This document shows, piece after piece, positions 49,937 through 61,696 of a DNA stretch of 64,000 bases (positions within the stretch are counted from its first letter, which is position 1; each line of letters begins with the position of its first letter). The stretch spans positions 620,001 to 684,000 of the forward strand of contig NZ_CP024963.1 of assembly GCF_002803985.1 (NCBI RefSeq), written 5' to 3'. This DNA comes from Williamsoniiplasma luminosum. GTDB lineage: Bacteria; Bacillota_I; Bacilli_A; Mycoplasmatales; Mycoplasmataceae. The notes below the pieces were generated by a model. That model worked only from the letters and a program-made list of their open reading frames with translations. It had not been told where the DNA came from and searched no databases. The position numbers and the translations under genes were made by a program.

Positions 49937-52606
49937 TTATGTACGAACTTGAATTTTTTGATTCTTTAATTCTAACTTATTTGCTTTTTCCATTTCACTA
50001 ATTTCTTTGGCAAAATTTATTTCAGCTTCATCAAATTCATCTAAGCGATAAGCAATTCTTAATGAATTTAAAATACTATTATATTTTCTACTGATTTTAT
50101 CTTTTTCCATCTCATTAAGTTTTTTCATTCCATTTACTATTTTTAAATATTTATCTTTTAAGTTATTTTGAAAGTCATAAACAAAACGATCATCAACTTC
50201 GCTACTTATTTTTTTAAGTTCGATTTTCAATTTTGCTATTTTTTCTTCAAAAGGTTTCACATCGTATTTTCCATATAATAGTTCTGCTTGTTTATCTTTA
50301 CCCTTTTGCATTAATTTTTTGCCTTTTAAAATAAATTTGTCTTTATATAAAATCAATTGTGTTTCAACATGTGCGAGATTATCTTGTACTTTAGCAATTT
50401 TTTGATATTGTTTTTCAATACTTTTTATTTTGCTTGCATCTTCTTTTGAAATTAAAGCAGAAATTGAAACTAAATTTTTTAATAAATCTTGTGCTTGTTG
50501 TTCATTAATGTATTTTTTAGTTAATAAATATTTAACAAATAATTTATCGTTTTTGATTAATTGTTTTTTTTCTGAAGTTCTTTCTCTGTACATTAACATG
50601 GTTAATCCCATTGCTAAACCAGCAGCAGCTATTCAACAAAGTAACATATATAATCCATTTAATCAACCTGGTAAATATCCAAGCGTTACACCATCGAATC
50701 CAAATCCGGATGAATTAGAAAAGTAACCAACAATTCCTAATATTCCGATTCCGGTAGTAACCCTTGCTGTAACACCTAACAGACTAGCCATAATACCAAC
50801 TACAAAAGAAGCTAATGCCCCGGCATATAATGGTCGTCTTTTTGGTAAATTCACCGCAAACAATAGTGGTTCGGCAACACCAAATATTGCCGGGATCGCG
50901 GTACTTATCGCATCGCGTCGGGTCGCCGCATTTCGAGTTACAATTGCCACACCAAGAGTTGCTCCTCATTGTGCTCAAACTGATAGATTACCAACTTCTT
51001 GGAATGTTGAAAATCCTTGATGTGTCATTGTATCTATTGAATAAATTGTCATCAGAACAACATGTGCCCCAAATAAAACAAAGAACATTTGAATCCCAAA
51101 AAGGAAACCAACCCCAAGACCTATTGGTGCTTTAGAAATATAATGAATTCCAATTCCTAAAACTTTTTCAATATAAAATCATATTGGTCCAAAAACAAAG
51201 AATGTTGGAATTGTTACTAAACCTACGACAAATACTCATCTAAATGTCAATTCGATATATGAAGGAATTCATTTAACAACTCAACTATCTACTTGTTTAG
51301 CTAATCAAATAGCTGCTATAATTACGAAAATTTTAGTATTTTGTGGAGCAATAACATAGGCATTTATTGGCGCCATACCCATATGCTCCATATTTCCATC
51401 AATAACCAGAATACCTGTATTTAAAGGATCTCCTTGTGCCAATATTCATTGTTGCCCTTGCATGGTTGGACCCCCATTTCCAAACATAAATGGGGCACAT
51501 AAAATAAGTCCAATAGCAATAGACATCGGTCTATTGAATTCGAAGAATTTACCAGCACTATAGGCTATTAAAATTCCAATAAATAATGTCGCAGCTCTAC
51601 CCATGACCCATAAAACAACTCAATATATTGGAGAATCGGGACTAATTTTATTATTTAAAATATCCTTTGGAACTAGATTTAGTCCATCATAACTCAATAT
51701 TCCAAGAACAGCTTGAAACATCCCTAAACCAATAAAGACCGGAATTAGCGGCATCATAATGTTTCCAAACATCGACAAAAATCTAAAAAAAACAGGTCCT
51801 TTTGATTGAGGTTTCTTTGTAAGGAACTCATCACTTCCATTCTGATTTAAAAGAATTATTGCATCTTTAAGTCTGAATACATCTTGTCCAATAATAATTT
51901 GTAATTGATTACCATTTCAAATAATTCCTTTTACGAGTGGAATTTTTTTAATTGCATCAACATCCACTTTGTTGGTGTCAATAGTTCGAAAACGTAATCT
52001 AGTCATACAGTTGAATACTTCTGTATAGTTTTCAGGACCACCAACTGCTTTATTGATTTGTTTTCCAACTTTCCGATATGTATTATCTCCTTGGAAAAAT
52101 TCTCTGAAACTCATTTGAATTTCATGAATGTTTTCTTGGTTTTCAACTAATAAAAACTCACCAATTAAATCACCTTGTTTAACAGCTTTATTTTGATTTA
52201 ATAATTTAAATTCAAAAGTCTTGTCAATACCATCAATTGTAATTGGGCAAACTGAACTTAATCCTGATTTTTCAATCATATCTAAATCAACGTCAACAAT
52301 TTTAGTTTTCAAATCAACATCTTGATTTAATTTTGTTTTTAGATCAAATGGTTTACCATCAAGTCCGACAGTGTCCAAACCAATATGCATTAAAACATTA
52401 ACACCTTCAATTTCAAAAAAGAAAGCATGTTTTGTATCTGCAATTAAAGCTATTTTTCCATGATCAATCGGTGAATAAAATGCACTCTTTTTTGGTTTAA
52501 TGAAAAAACCGTCACCCAACATTTTTTCACTAAAAATGCCATCATTAAGGTTTTCGATTAAATCAATTTCCCCATCAACTGGAGAATAAATTTGTATTTT
52601 TTTCAT
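49937..52606 (-). CDS. PTS EIIABC, glucose superfamily, with coiled-coil tail (889 aa)
   Basis: One frame from 52606 to 49937 with TGA as Trp. EIIA at residues 1-150 (His74 in VLMHIGLDTVGL), EIIB about 175-265 (Cys200 in NCMTRLRF), EIIC about 285-660 with ten or so hydrophobic segments and FGVAEPLLFAVNLPK near 560, then about 220 residues of charged coiled coil starting MYRERTSEKKQLIKND. It takes phosphate from HPr directly, since it carries its own EIIA, and imports an unidentified sugar. The A-B-C order differs from the B-C-A order of bgl-type permeases. A second copy just downstream is broken by an IS. Confidence 0.92.
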
Positions 52607-52782
52607 TTAATTTTCTTTTTCCTTTCCCGTTTATTTTATGATTAATAAAAATAAAAATTTGTCTTCAAATAAATTAAAAAACAGTTTCTAAATCAGATAG
52701 TGTTTTCATTTAAAATGCCTTTTCCTGGCTTTTCTTGTCTAAAAAACAAATAAGTTATGAATTAGTGACTTTTGAATAGGTG

Positions 52783-52788
52783 TATAAT
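52783..52788 (+). promoter_or_regulatory. -10 box of the SDR gene
   Basis: TGTATAAT at 52781-52788 lies 25 bases before the ATG at 52813; no convincing -35. Confidence 0.5.
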
Positions 52789-52812
52789 TTGAATAGAAAA
52801 ACGGAGTGTTAT

Positions 52813-53541
52813 ATGAAACCAACAAAACCACTAGTCGCCATTACAGGAGCATCATCTGGAATCGGTAAAGCAACAGCGAAATTATTTGCAGAAAAAGGAT
52901 ATCCAGTTTTATTGATGGCTCGACGTGTTCAGTTATTAGATGAAATGGACATTGGACATAAAATTACTGCCAAAGTCGATGTCACTGACATCGAACAAAT
53001 TCGTCAAGCAATAAAAAAAGCAGAAGCGGTTTATGGACCAGTTGATTTATTAATTAATAATGCTGGAATTATGCCAATGGATAAATATGTGGACCAGTCG
53101 CTTAAAGACAAATATGACACATTAGATGTAAATATTAAAGGGGTTGTGAACGGGATGGATTGTGTTTTAAAAGATATGAATGCTCGTCAACATGGAACAA
53201 TTATTAATTTATCATCCGTGGCTGGACGTTGAACTTCAATTGATCATGCTTTATACAACGGAGCTAAATTTGCAGTTAATGCAATCACTGAACAAGCCAG
53301 ACGAGAAAATGCTGAAAATAATGTGCGTTTTACTTTAATTGAACCTGGAATGGTTGATACTAATTTATTGGATACAACAACCAATCAAGAAGTCTTAGAT
53401 GCTTATTTGATTAATAAGAATCGTTTAAAAGGTGGTTTGATTGCTAAAGATATCGCTGATGCAATCTTATATACTTATGAACTACCGCAACACATCAGTA
53501 TTAAAGAACTGCTGATCACACATACTCAACAAAAAATTTAA
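52813..53541 (+). CDS. Short-chain dehydrogenase/reductase (242 aa)
   Basis: The start at 52813 follows GGAG and gives MKPTKPLVAITG. Classical SDR motifs: GASSGIGKATA near residue 12 (NAD(P) binding), NNAGIMPMD near 83, NLSSVAGRW near 134 with the catalytic Ser, and YNGAK near 149. Arg in LLMARRV after strand 2 favours NADPH. These enzymes of the YdfG type reduce small hydroxy or oxo acids and sugars; substrate unknown. Confidence 0.92.
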
Positions 53542-53547
53542 AATTCA

Positions 53548-53585
53548 AAAAATGCTTTCTTTTTATAAAAGCATTTTTTGTTTTT
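53548..53585 (+). terminator. Terminator of the SDR gene
   Basis: AAAAAATGCTT and AAGCATTTTTT stem around an AT-rich loop, T-rich tail. Confidence 0.7.
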
Positions 53586-53730
53586 GCTTTAAATTAAGAT
53601 TTTAAATTGATTAATTTTTAAAATACTTAAGAAGGTCAAAATCGGGTTTAAAAATTGTTTAGATAAATTCATCAAATTTTAAAAACAAATTAAATATTTT
53701 GCACCTTTTAACATGTTAAAGGAGAAAAAT

Positions 53731-54828
53731 ATGCAAAAGAAAAAAGTTGGGATAACTATTTATCCAGAACAAGCGCCATTAAATGAAACTTTAGATTATT
53801 TGGAGCGTGCTAAAAAATTAGGCTATGAACTAGTGTTTGTAAGTTTTGTACATTTAAAAAAAGAACAACAAAAAGAACTGGAAATGACAATCCAAGCTAC
53901 AAAATATGCAAGCAAGTTAGGATATTATGTCATTGCTGATGTTGCTCCTTCAAGTTTTGAACTGTTAAATGTTCCAAAAAATAATTATGAAAAAATTAAA
54001 GCAATGGGAATTTCATGCCTTCGTTTTGATCTACCACTAACAGCGATGGAATTAGCTTTTATATCACACAACGAGTATGGAGTTGATATTCAAATTAATA
54101 TGAGTAGTAACGACCATTTGATTGATACTATTTTAGATTATCAACCTGCAAGAACAAGAATTAGTGGGTGCCACAATTTCTATCCTCAAAAAAATACTGC
54201 TTTACCTTTAGCTTTTTTTCATGATTGCAACCAAAAATTTGTCAAACATAACATCGAAACTGCAGCATTTATTGGTTCTCATTTTGGAAATCAAGGAGTT
54301 GCTAGTGTGAATAAGGAATTACCAACCCTAGAAGCGACTAGAAATTTACCATGCTCAACTCAAGCAAAATTATTGTTTTATTCAAATGAAATAAATAATG
54401 TGATGTTCGGAAACGCATTTGCTAGTCAAGAAGAATTAGAAGAGGTTGTTGAAATCAATCGTGATACGATCGCTTTAAAAGTAATTTTAGAAAATGATAT
54501 TACTCAAGAAGAAAAAACAATTTTAAATTTTCCCCAACATTTTAGTCGTGGAGATATTGCAGAATTTTTTATTCGTTCTGTTTATTCAAGAATTGTTTTT
54601 AAAGATTTTAAAGTAACACCAAAAAATAAACAATCAATTTTTAATCGTGGGGATGTTGTGATTATGAATGAAAATGGTAATAGCTACAAAGGCGAAGCAC
54701 ACATTATTTTAAAAGACAATTTTGAAATAGAAAATAATCAATATAATTTGGTTGGGAAAATTGATCCCAACGAAATAATTTTACTAGATTATGTTAAACC
54801 TTGAGCAGTTTTTAAATTTGAATTTTAA
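53731..54828 (+). CDS. MupG-like 6-phospho-N-acetylmuramidase family protein (DUF871, 365 aa)
   Basis: The start at 53731 (MQKKKVGITIYPEQ) follows AAAGGAG. Residues 1-245 form a TIM-barrel-like domain with SFVHLKKEQ, YVIADVAPSSF, SCLRFDL and SGCHNFYPQKNTALP; the C-terminal ~120 residues form the second (cyclophilin-like) domain with RGDIAEFFIRS. Characterised homologs (MupG of Staphylococcus aureus) split MurNAc-6-P-GlcNAc. The bacterium has no wall, so the substrate may come from other bacteria or be a different phospho-disaccharide. It sits between PTS and phospho-glucosidase genes, which supports sugar-phosphate cleavage. Confidence 0.82.
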
Positions 54829-54858
54829 AACTTTAAACGCAATAATTATTAAAAATTT

Positions 54859-54905
54859 AAACATTCCAAACAAAAATTTTCACTCTTTGTTTGAAATGTT
54901 TTTCA
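54859..54905 (+). terminator. Terminator of the mupG-like gene
   Basis: AAACATTCCAAACAAA pairs, with one mismatch, with TTTGTTTGAAATGTTT, followed by T. The gap 54829-55048 holds otherwise only AT-rich promoter-like DNA. Confidence 0.65.
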
Positions 54906-55048
54906 TCTAATTTTTTAAGAATTAAAAATAAGTTTCTTTATTGAAAAGTACTATTTTGTTCTAGTGGTTATCTATTGTTTATTTCAAATTAATAGAAAAT
55001 ATTATTGTGTTGAAACTTTAGGTATTCAATCAATATAGGAGTGAAAAT

Positions 55049-56500
55049 ATGGAAAATAGAAAAAAAGATTTTTTATGAGGAGGTGCAACCTCTGCAAGTC
55101 AGGCTGAAGGAAATTTCGAAAATAACGGTCATTCTTTAAGCGTTTGACAAATGATTCCTTATATAAAATTACAAGATCGAGCATCTATTCCTTTGAATTT
55201 TGAATCATTTACAAAAGCATGAGTTGAAGAAGTGTTTGAAAATAAACAAGGTTTACACTATCCAAAACGTTTTGGATCAGATTATTACAACCGATGAAAA
55301 GAAGATATTGATTTATTAGCAGAAGCTAAACTTGATATTTATCGTATGTCAATTTCTTGATCAAGAATTTATCCAAATGGTGATGAACTAGAACCAAATC
55401 AAAAAGGGTTAGAATTTTACGGAAAAGTTTTAAAATATTGCAAAGAAAAAGGGATAAAAGTAATGGCAACTTTGTCTCATTTTGAAACACCATATCCAAT
55501 TGGGAAAAAATATGGTGGTTGAATGAACAAACAAGTAATTGATATGTTTGTGAAATTTGCTAAAACTTGTTTTACTGAATTTGGAGACTTAGTTGACTTT
55601 TGAGTTCCAATTAATGAAATTAACATGACTGCAATTGTCCCAATGATGGGTGGTGCGTCTTTCCTTGAAGATTTTCCAGGAACTAGTTATGATCAATTAA
55701 GATTTCAAACATTACATAATCAATTTGTTGGTCAAGCAAAAGTTGTCCAACTAGGGCATGAAATGCTGGGCAAAAAAAATATCGGATGTATGATTGCAAA
55801 CATGACAGCTTATCCAATTGATTGCAATCCAGTTAACATTCTTGAATGACAAAAACATCAACAAACTCAACGTTATTTCTACTTTGATATGGTTGCTAAA
55901 GGTGAATATCCAACTTACATGTTGAAATTATTTGAAAAATTAAAAGTCAAAATTGATACTAATCCAGAAGAAATGGCAATTTTAAAAAATAATACAGTTG
56001 ACTTTTTATCATTTAGTTATTATATGTCAGGAACTGTTGGGACAACTGATGTTCAATACACTAGTGGTAATTTAACAGGAACAGGGAAAAACCCATTCTT
56101 AAAAGCAACAGAATGAGGATGACAAATTGACCCTCAAGGTTTGAAATACACATTAAATGATTTATGAGATCGTTATCACTTACCTTTATTTATTTCTGAA
56201 AATGGAATGGGTTATGATGACAAATTAAACGACAAAAAAACAGTTGATGATGATTATCGAATTGACTATTTAAAACAACACTTCAAAGCAATTATGGATG
56301 CGATTGATGATGGAGCTGATGTATTTGGGTACACCATGTGAGGTGTGATCGATTTAGTTTCAGGAGGAACTAATGAAATGTCAAAAAGATACGGTTTAGT
56401 TTATGTTGATTATGATGATTTACATAACGGAACTGGTGATCGTTTTAAGAAAAAATCATTCTATTGATTTAAAAAATTTCAAGAAACTGGCGAATTATAA
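55049..56500 (+). CDS. 6-phospho-beta-glucosidase 1, GH1 (483 aa)
   Basis: Starts MENRKKDFLWGGATSASQAEG, the usual GH1 N-terminus. Acid/base Glu in VPINEINM near residue 190 and nucleophile Glu in LFISENGMGYDD near residue 385. GYTMWGVIDLVSGGTNEMSKRYG carries the Ser/Lys/Tyr cluster that binds the 6-phosphate, marking it as a phospho-glucosidase and not a plain glucosidase. It hydrolyses cellobiose-P or aryl-glucoside-P delivered by the PTS. About ten TGA-Trp codons. AGGAGTGAAAAT precedes the ATG. Confidence 0.93.
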
Positions 56501-56596
56501 TTTCATAAAAAATGATAATAAATATCAAAATATTGGCGTGATAGAGAATTTTGTTTAAATGTTTTTTTATTCATTATTTAATTATAATACGCATTC

Positions 56597-56671
56597 AAAT
56601 TTTAGATAAAAATGAACTAATGTTGATCTTGGTTTCGAGATTGCATTGTTCATTTTTTTAATCTAAAATTT
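56597..56671. repeat. 75-base near-perfect hairpin between the two GH1 genes
   Basis: 21 bases at 56597-56617 pair with 56648-56657 and 56661-56671 (3-base bulge); inside, AATG/CATT and ATCT/AGAT extend the stem. A run of seven T lies within the descending arm. It could act as terminator of the first GH1 gene. The gap 56501-56799 holds nothing else certain. Confidence 0.7.
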
Positions 56672-56799
56672 CAAAAATTAAAAATAATTTTCTTTATTTA
56701 AAAGCACTTTTTTATTTAAGTGTTTTTCTTTATTTTTATTGTTCATTACCACAAAATAAAAGAGTGTTGGAATCTTCGGGTTTCAATAGGAGTAAAATT

Positions 56800-58248
56800 A
56801 TGAAATTTATAAAAAAAGATTTTCTTTGAGGAGGAGCGACAGCTGCTTATCAATTCGAAGGTGAATTTGACAAAGATGGTAAATCTATGAATATGGGGGA
56901 AATGATCCCCTATATCAAATTAGAAGACCGTGCTTCCCCTGGTTCAAAACGCAAAGGTTTTGCAAGAGCATTTGTTGAACCAGCAATCGAAAACAAAGAA
57001 GGTTTACATTATCCAAAACGTTTTGGATCAAATCATTACAATCGATATAAAGAAGATATTGATTTATTAGCAGAAGCTAAACTTGACATTTATCGTATGT
57101 CAATTTCCTGAGGAAGAATTTATCCCAATGGAGATGAATCAACCCCAAATCCCAAAGGATTAGAATTTTATCGTAATTTGTTAACTTATTGTAAACAAAA
57201 GGGACTAAAGATTATGGTAACGATGCATCATTTTGATACACCATATCCAATTGGGGTAAAATATGGTGGTTGAATGAACAAGCAAGTAATCGAGATGTTT
57301 ATTAAATATGCTAAAACTTTAATGACTGAATTTGGAGACTTGGTCGATTATTGACTACCTTTTAATGAAATTAATATTAGTGCACTTGTCCCAATGATGG
57401 GTGGGGTTGCTTTTCTTGAAGACCATCCTGGGATGAGTTATGATCAATTAAGATTTCAAACATTGCACAACCAGATGGTAGCACAAGCTAAAGTTGTGCA
57501 ACTGGGACATGAAATGTTGAACAAAAAGATTTTTGGATCAATGATTGCCAACATGACAGCCTATCCAATTGATTGTAATCCAATCAATATAATTGAATGA
57601 CAAAAACACCAAGAACTTAATCGTTATTTCTACTATGATATGGCAGCCATTGGTGAATATCCAACTTATATGTTGAAATTATTTGAAAAATTGAATGTCA
57701 AAATTGATACTAATCCCGAAGAAATGAATATTTTAAAAAACAATACAGTTGATTTCTTATCATTTAGTTATTACATGTCAGGAACTGTTGGAAAAACAGT
57801 TGAAAATACAAGTGGTAATTTATCAGCCACAGGAAAAAACCCATTTTTAAAAGCAACTGAGTGAGGATGACAAATTGATCCTCAAGGTTTGAGATACACA
57901 TTAAATGATTTATGAGATCGTTACCATTTACCTTTATTTATTTCTGAAAATGGCATGGGTTATGATGACAAATTAAATGATCAAAAAACAGTTGAAGATG
58001 ATTATAGAATTGACTATTTAAAACAACACTTTTTGGCAATTAAGGAAGCAATTGAAGATGGTGTGAATATTTTTGGTTACACCATGTGAGGTGTGATTGA
58101 TTTAGTTTCAGGAGGAACTAATGAAATGTCAAAAAGATATGGTTTAGTTTATGTTGATTATGATGATTTTCACAATGGAACTGGAAATCGTTTCAAGAAA
58201 AAATCATTTGATTGATTTAAACATTTTATGGAAAGTGGTGAATTATAA
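56800..58248 (+). CDS. 6-phospho-beta-glucosidase 2, GH1 (482 aa)
   Basis: A close paralog of 55049-56500, nearly identical over long C-terminal stretches. Starts MKFIKKDFLWGGATAAYQFEG behind AGGAGT. Acid/base Glu in LPFNEINIS near residue 192, nucleophile Glu in LFISENGMG near 384, and the phosphate-binding SGGTNEMSKRYG near the end. The EIIBC gene begins 2 bases after its stop, so the two form an operon for uptake and cleavage of a beta-glucoside. Confidence 0.93.
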
Positions 58249-58250
58249 TT

Positions 58251-60365
58251 ATGGCAAAAACGAAAAATAAATATGATGAGTTTTTAAAAACCACATATGA
58301 AGCAGTTGGCGGGAAGGAAAATTTTGGTGAAATTTATCATTGTGTTACAAGGTTAAGATTTAAAATTTTAGATAAAACCAAAGTTAATGAAGCTAAAATT
58401 CTGGAGCAAAAAAAACAAGGACTGGTCAAAGGAATTAATTGATTGGGTAACGAATTACAAGTTATTATTGGGATGGAAGTTTCTAAAGTTTTTGATGCTT
58501 TTAACAATTATCTTGAAACGCTTCAAACCAAACCCACAACAAGTGGTGAAATCGGTGAATTTAAAGTTGAAAAAGTTCAAGGACAAGAACATTTAAGCGT
58601 GACAAATAAATTACTCAATATGATTAAAGGATTTGTAATGCCGATGATTCCGGCAGTTATTGGTTTGGGAATCATTGTTTCGATCCAAGCGATTTTGGCA
58701 TTAGCAAAAGTAATCCCTTCAATCCAACAAATGGCAATTATGGATATTCAAGGTCAAGTAATTGTTGCAAATAGCTTTTTACAACAAAAAGCTGAATGAA
58801 TTGCTCAAGGCGGTCATAATATAACATTTATTATCGGAATTCTATTTTATATTGGTGGAACTGGAGCCATGTCATTTTTAGGTATTTTAATCCTTTTCAA
58901 TGGTTTTAAATATTTAAAATTAAACCCAACATTTGGTGCGGTTTTAGGCTTTATGCTTTGTGCACCATCATTAATCTTACAAGGTTGAAACATTCAACTA
59001 GTTAATGTTTTGGATGGTTGATTCAAAATTAAAATGGGACCAGTGATGGGAAGTATTTTTGTTTTAATTCCCGCAGCCTTTTTATTCAAATACATAAAAA
59101 TTGGAGTTGATAAGGTTGTTCCAAACCTTTTAAATAATTTATTTGCTGGAGCAATCGCCTTGTTTATTACAACAGTTGTTGTTTTTATTGGTCTTGCACC
59201 AGTAATTGGAATTTTTGAAAATATTTTAGGACGAGCTGTGAATTTATTATCAGAAATTCCATATGGACTTGGGGTGATGTTTTATTCATTATCATGACAA
59301 TTCTTAGTTATCACCGGAGCTCACATGACTTTGGTGATGCTAGTCATGGGCCCATGACTGGCTGATTCAACAGCTGGTATGACTATTGCAATTCCAATGT
59401 TGATGGGTGCTCAAATTGCAGCCTTTGGACAAATGGGGGCTGGTCTTGGAATTGCTGTTAGAACTAAAGATCGTATGTTGAAAAAACAATCAATTGAGGC
59501 AGCTATTCCATGTGCTTTCGGAGTCACAGAACCGATGATGTTTGGGGTTACACTAATTAGATTTAAAACTCTAATCTTTGGATGTATTGGTGCTGGAATT
59601 GGAGGATTATTCTTTGGAATAATGAAAATTCCTTACTTTTCACAAGGTGGACTTGGAATTTTAGCTGTGATGAATACCATCACAGGAACTCTAGCTGGTG
59701 ATGCTAATGGAGGAGTTGCTGATATTTTATGAACATTAGTAACTTTTGCCATGGCTGCTGGATCAGCATGTTTAATCACTGCTTTCCTATTTGGTCAAGA
59801 TGGAAAAGTTCAAGCTAAACAAAAAATCAAAAAATTAACAAATTTAGCAGCAAAATATATTGCTTTAAATAACAATCAAGATCTTAATGTTGAAAGTTTC
59901 AAAGCTGAATTAGCAGAAATTGAAAAAATTCAAAACGATAAAGAACATATTAAGTTACAACAAATTTATCTAAAAAATGATATTAAATATAATAATTTTG
60001 TTGCTAAATTAGACAAAAGCGAAATTAAATTAGATAAATTAAAAGAAGTTAACAAAAGCCAAAAAGCAATTACAACTTTAGAAAATAAAATTCAAATTTT
60101 AAAAACTAAAATTGCTGAATGTGAAAAACAAGCTAAATTACAATATGAAAATATTGTAAAAATTAATGAGCAAACAATTAATTTAATTAACAAAACTTTT
60201 GAAAATCAAAATTATGATGAAACCTTAAAAGCTTTAAAAAATAATTACACAAATATTATTAATGAAGTTTATAAAGGTGAATATCAACAACCAATTCTTG
60301 AAGAAGTCTCATTAATACCAATTCTTAAAGAAGGAAAGGCTAAATTAAAAATTAAAACAGCATAA
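58251..60365 (+). CDS. PTS EIIBC for beta-glucosides with ~200-residue coiled-coil tail (704 aa)
   Basis: EIIB at residues 1-90 with Cys31 in YHCVTRLRF. EIIC at about 115-505 with ten or so hydrophobic segments, the sugar-site loop ITGAHMTLVMLVMGPW near 350 and AFGVTEPMMFGVTL near 424, all typical of bgl/scr-type EIIC. From residue ~508 to 704 the protein is charged coiled coil (AKQKIKKLTNLAAKYI onward). No EIIA domain, so it needs one in trans. Operon with GH1 copy 2 indicates a beta-glucoside substrate. Confidence 0.92.
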
Positions 60366-60393
60366 TTTTAAATTTCAAAACTATACTATAACT

Positions 60394-60431
60394 AAAGCAT
60401 CTTTAAATCACCATTTAAAGATGCTTTTTTC
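60394..60431 (+). terminator. Terminator of the beta-glucoside operon
   Basis: A 15-bp stem (AAAGCATCTTTAAAT, 60394-60408 with 60413-60427) and 4-base loop followed by T. Confidence 0.8.
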
Positions 60432-60465
60432 TATTAAAAAATAACCCTTTTGTGCAAAAAAAGAA

Positions 60466-60477
60466 GGGGGGGAGGGG
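60466..60477. repeat. G7-A-G4 tract
   Basis: GGGGGGGAGGGG at 60466-60477 is exceptional in such an AT-rich sequence. It lies between two convergent genes, 28 bases past the lipoprotein stop. Confidence 0.85.
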
Positions 60478-60504
60478 ATATTTATAGATGGTTAAATTAT
60501 TCGT

Positions 60505-61428
60505 CTATGCTTTGAAAACAATGAACTCAAAACCGCCTTTAACTTTCATTGAATTTGGATGTGTTTGAACCGCTACACTTCCAGACATCATAACACCATT
60601 TTGGTTGCTGTTATTAAAAATGATTCAATAATCCTCATTGAGTTTAGCTTTGGGTGATAGTTTCTTGATTTCGTTTTGAATTCTACTTTCAACACTTTCA
60701 ACTTTTTCACCAACTTTTGCTGATATTTTATAAGCTAAATTATTAATCGGTTTTCTGGTATCTTCTTTCATCTGAAAAATAAAACTTCCATAAATTTTGT
60801 CAGAACCTTTTTGAGCTTTAATGTCTTTCACGGCTTCAATTTTTATTTCAGCACCAACACTCATAATTGAATCAGGTCATTTAATTTTATAGTCGATATT
60901 TTCTTTTATTGAAGCTCCAGAGACATCGGATAATACACGTTCAATTTCATTTTTAATTACTTGTTCGGTTTGACCAACATATGCATTTACATTAATGCTT
61001 TTAATGTCTAATTTTTCAATATCAACAACAAAAGATGGTCCAAATAAAACTGGATATCGGGCTGGATTGTATCGGTTAACCCCTTTAAATTTAACGTATG
61101 TTCTTCCTTCAGACTTGCCTGCCGAAGCCACGAACATCATTTCATTACTAGATTCATCAAACTTATTGTTCAAATAAACTCGAGTTAACATATTAGATCC
61201 TGTATTTATTGCTTCTCACCCATTTTCATCAACTTCCACAACATCAACTTTGTCATAATCTTTAATTAAGGATTTATCAAACATAAAGTAAGTATTTCCT
61301 GTTGGTGCAATTGTTTTTTGCTTAGTATATTTAATTGAAGTTTCAACTTGTGGATTGCAAGCAACAACAGAGGTTGCTGTTGTTGCGAGCATTCCGAAAC
61401 TCCCTAATAAGATTAATAATTTTTTCAT
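60505..61428 (-). CDS. Lipoprotein of unknown function (307 aa)
   Basis: Starts MKKLLILLGSFGML with lipobox VVAC (Cys24) and TGA-Trp codons in the mature part. The mature protein contains two related halves, each with a pattern like KNEI.RVLSDVSGASIKE...DYKI and QNEIKKLSPKAKLNEDY, suggesting an internal duplication of a small domain typical of mollicute surface lipoproteins. Signal peptide similar to 22219-22941. GGGAGTTT precedes the ATG, and TATAAT-like sequence lies about 35 bases further up. Function unknown. Confidence 0.78.
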
Positions 61429-61696
61429 TTTTAAACTCCCTTCACAGTTTTTATCTTAAATATTATTATATATTTTAAACACATCATTTGTTCCCAATTT
61501 AAATGCAAGTTTTTAATAATTGATTAAAATATTGTCAAAAAAGTTAGAATAATTCATTATTAAGGCTTAATTCTTACTAAAAATCTGCTTTATAAGTTTT
61601 TTGTAAGATAAAAGTATCAACCTTTTAAAATGTTTTATTTTTTGAATTTATTTGGATTAAGATAATTAATAGAGGCAAAAAACCTCTTATCTTATT

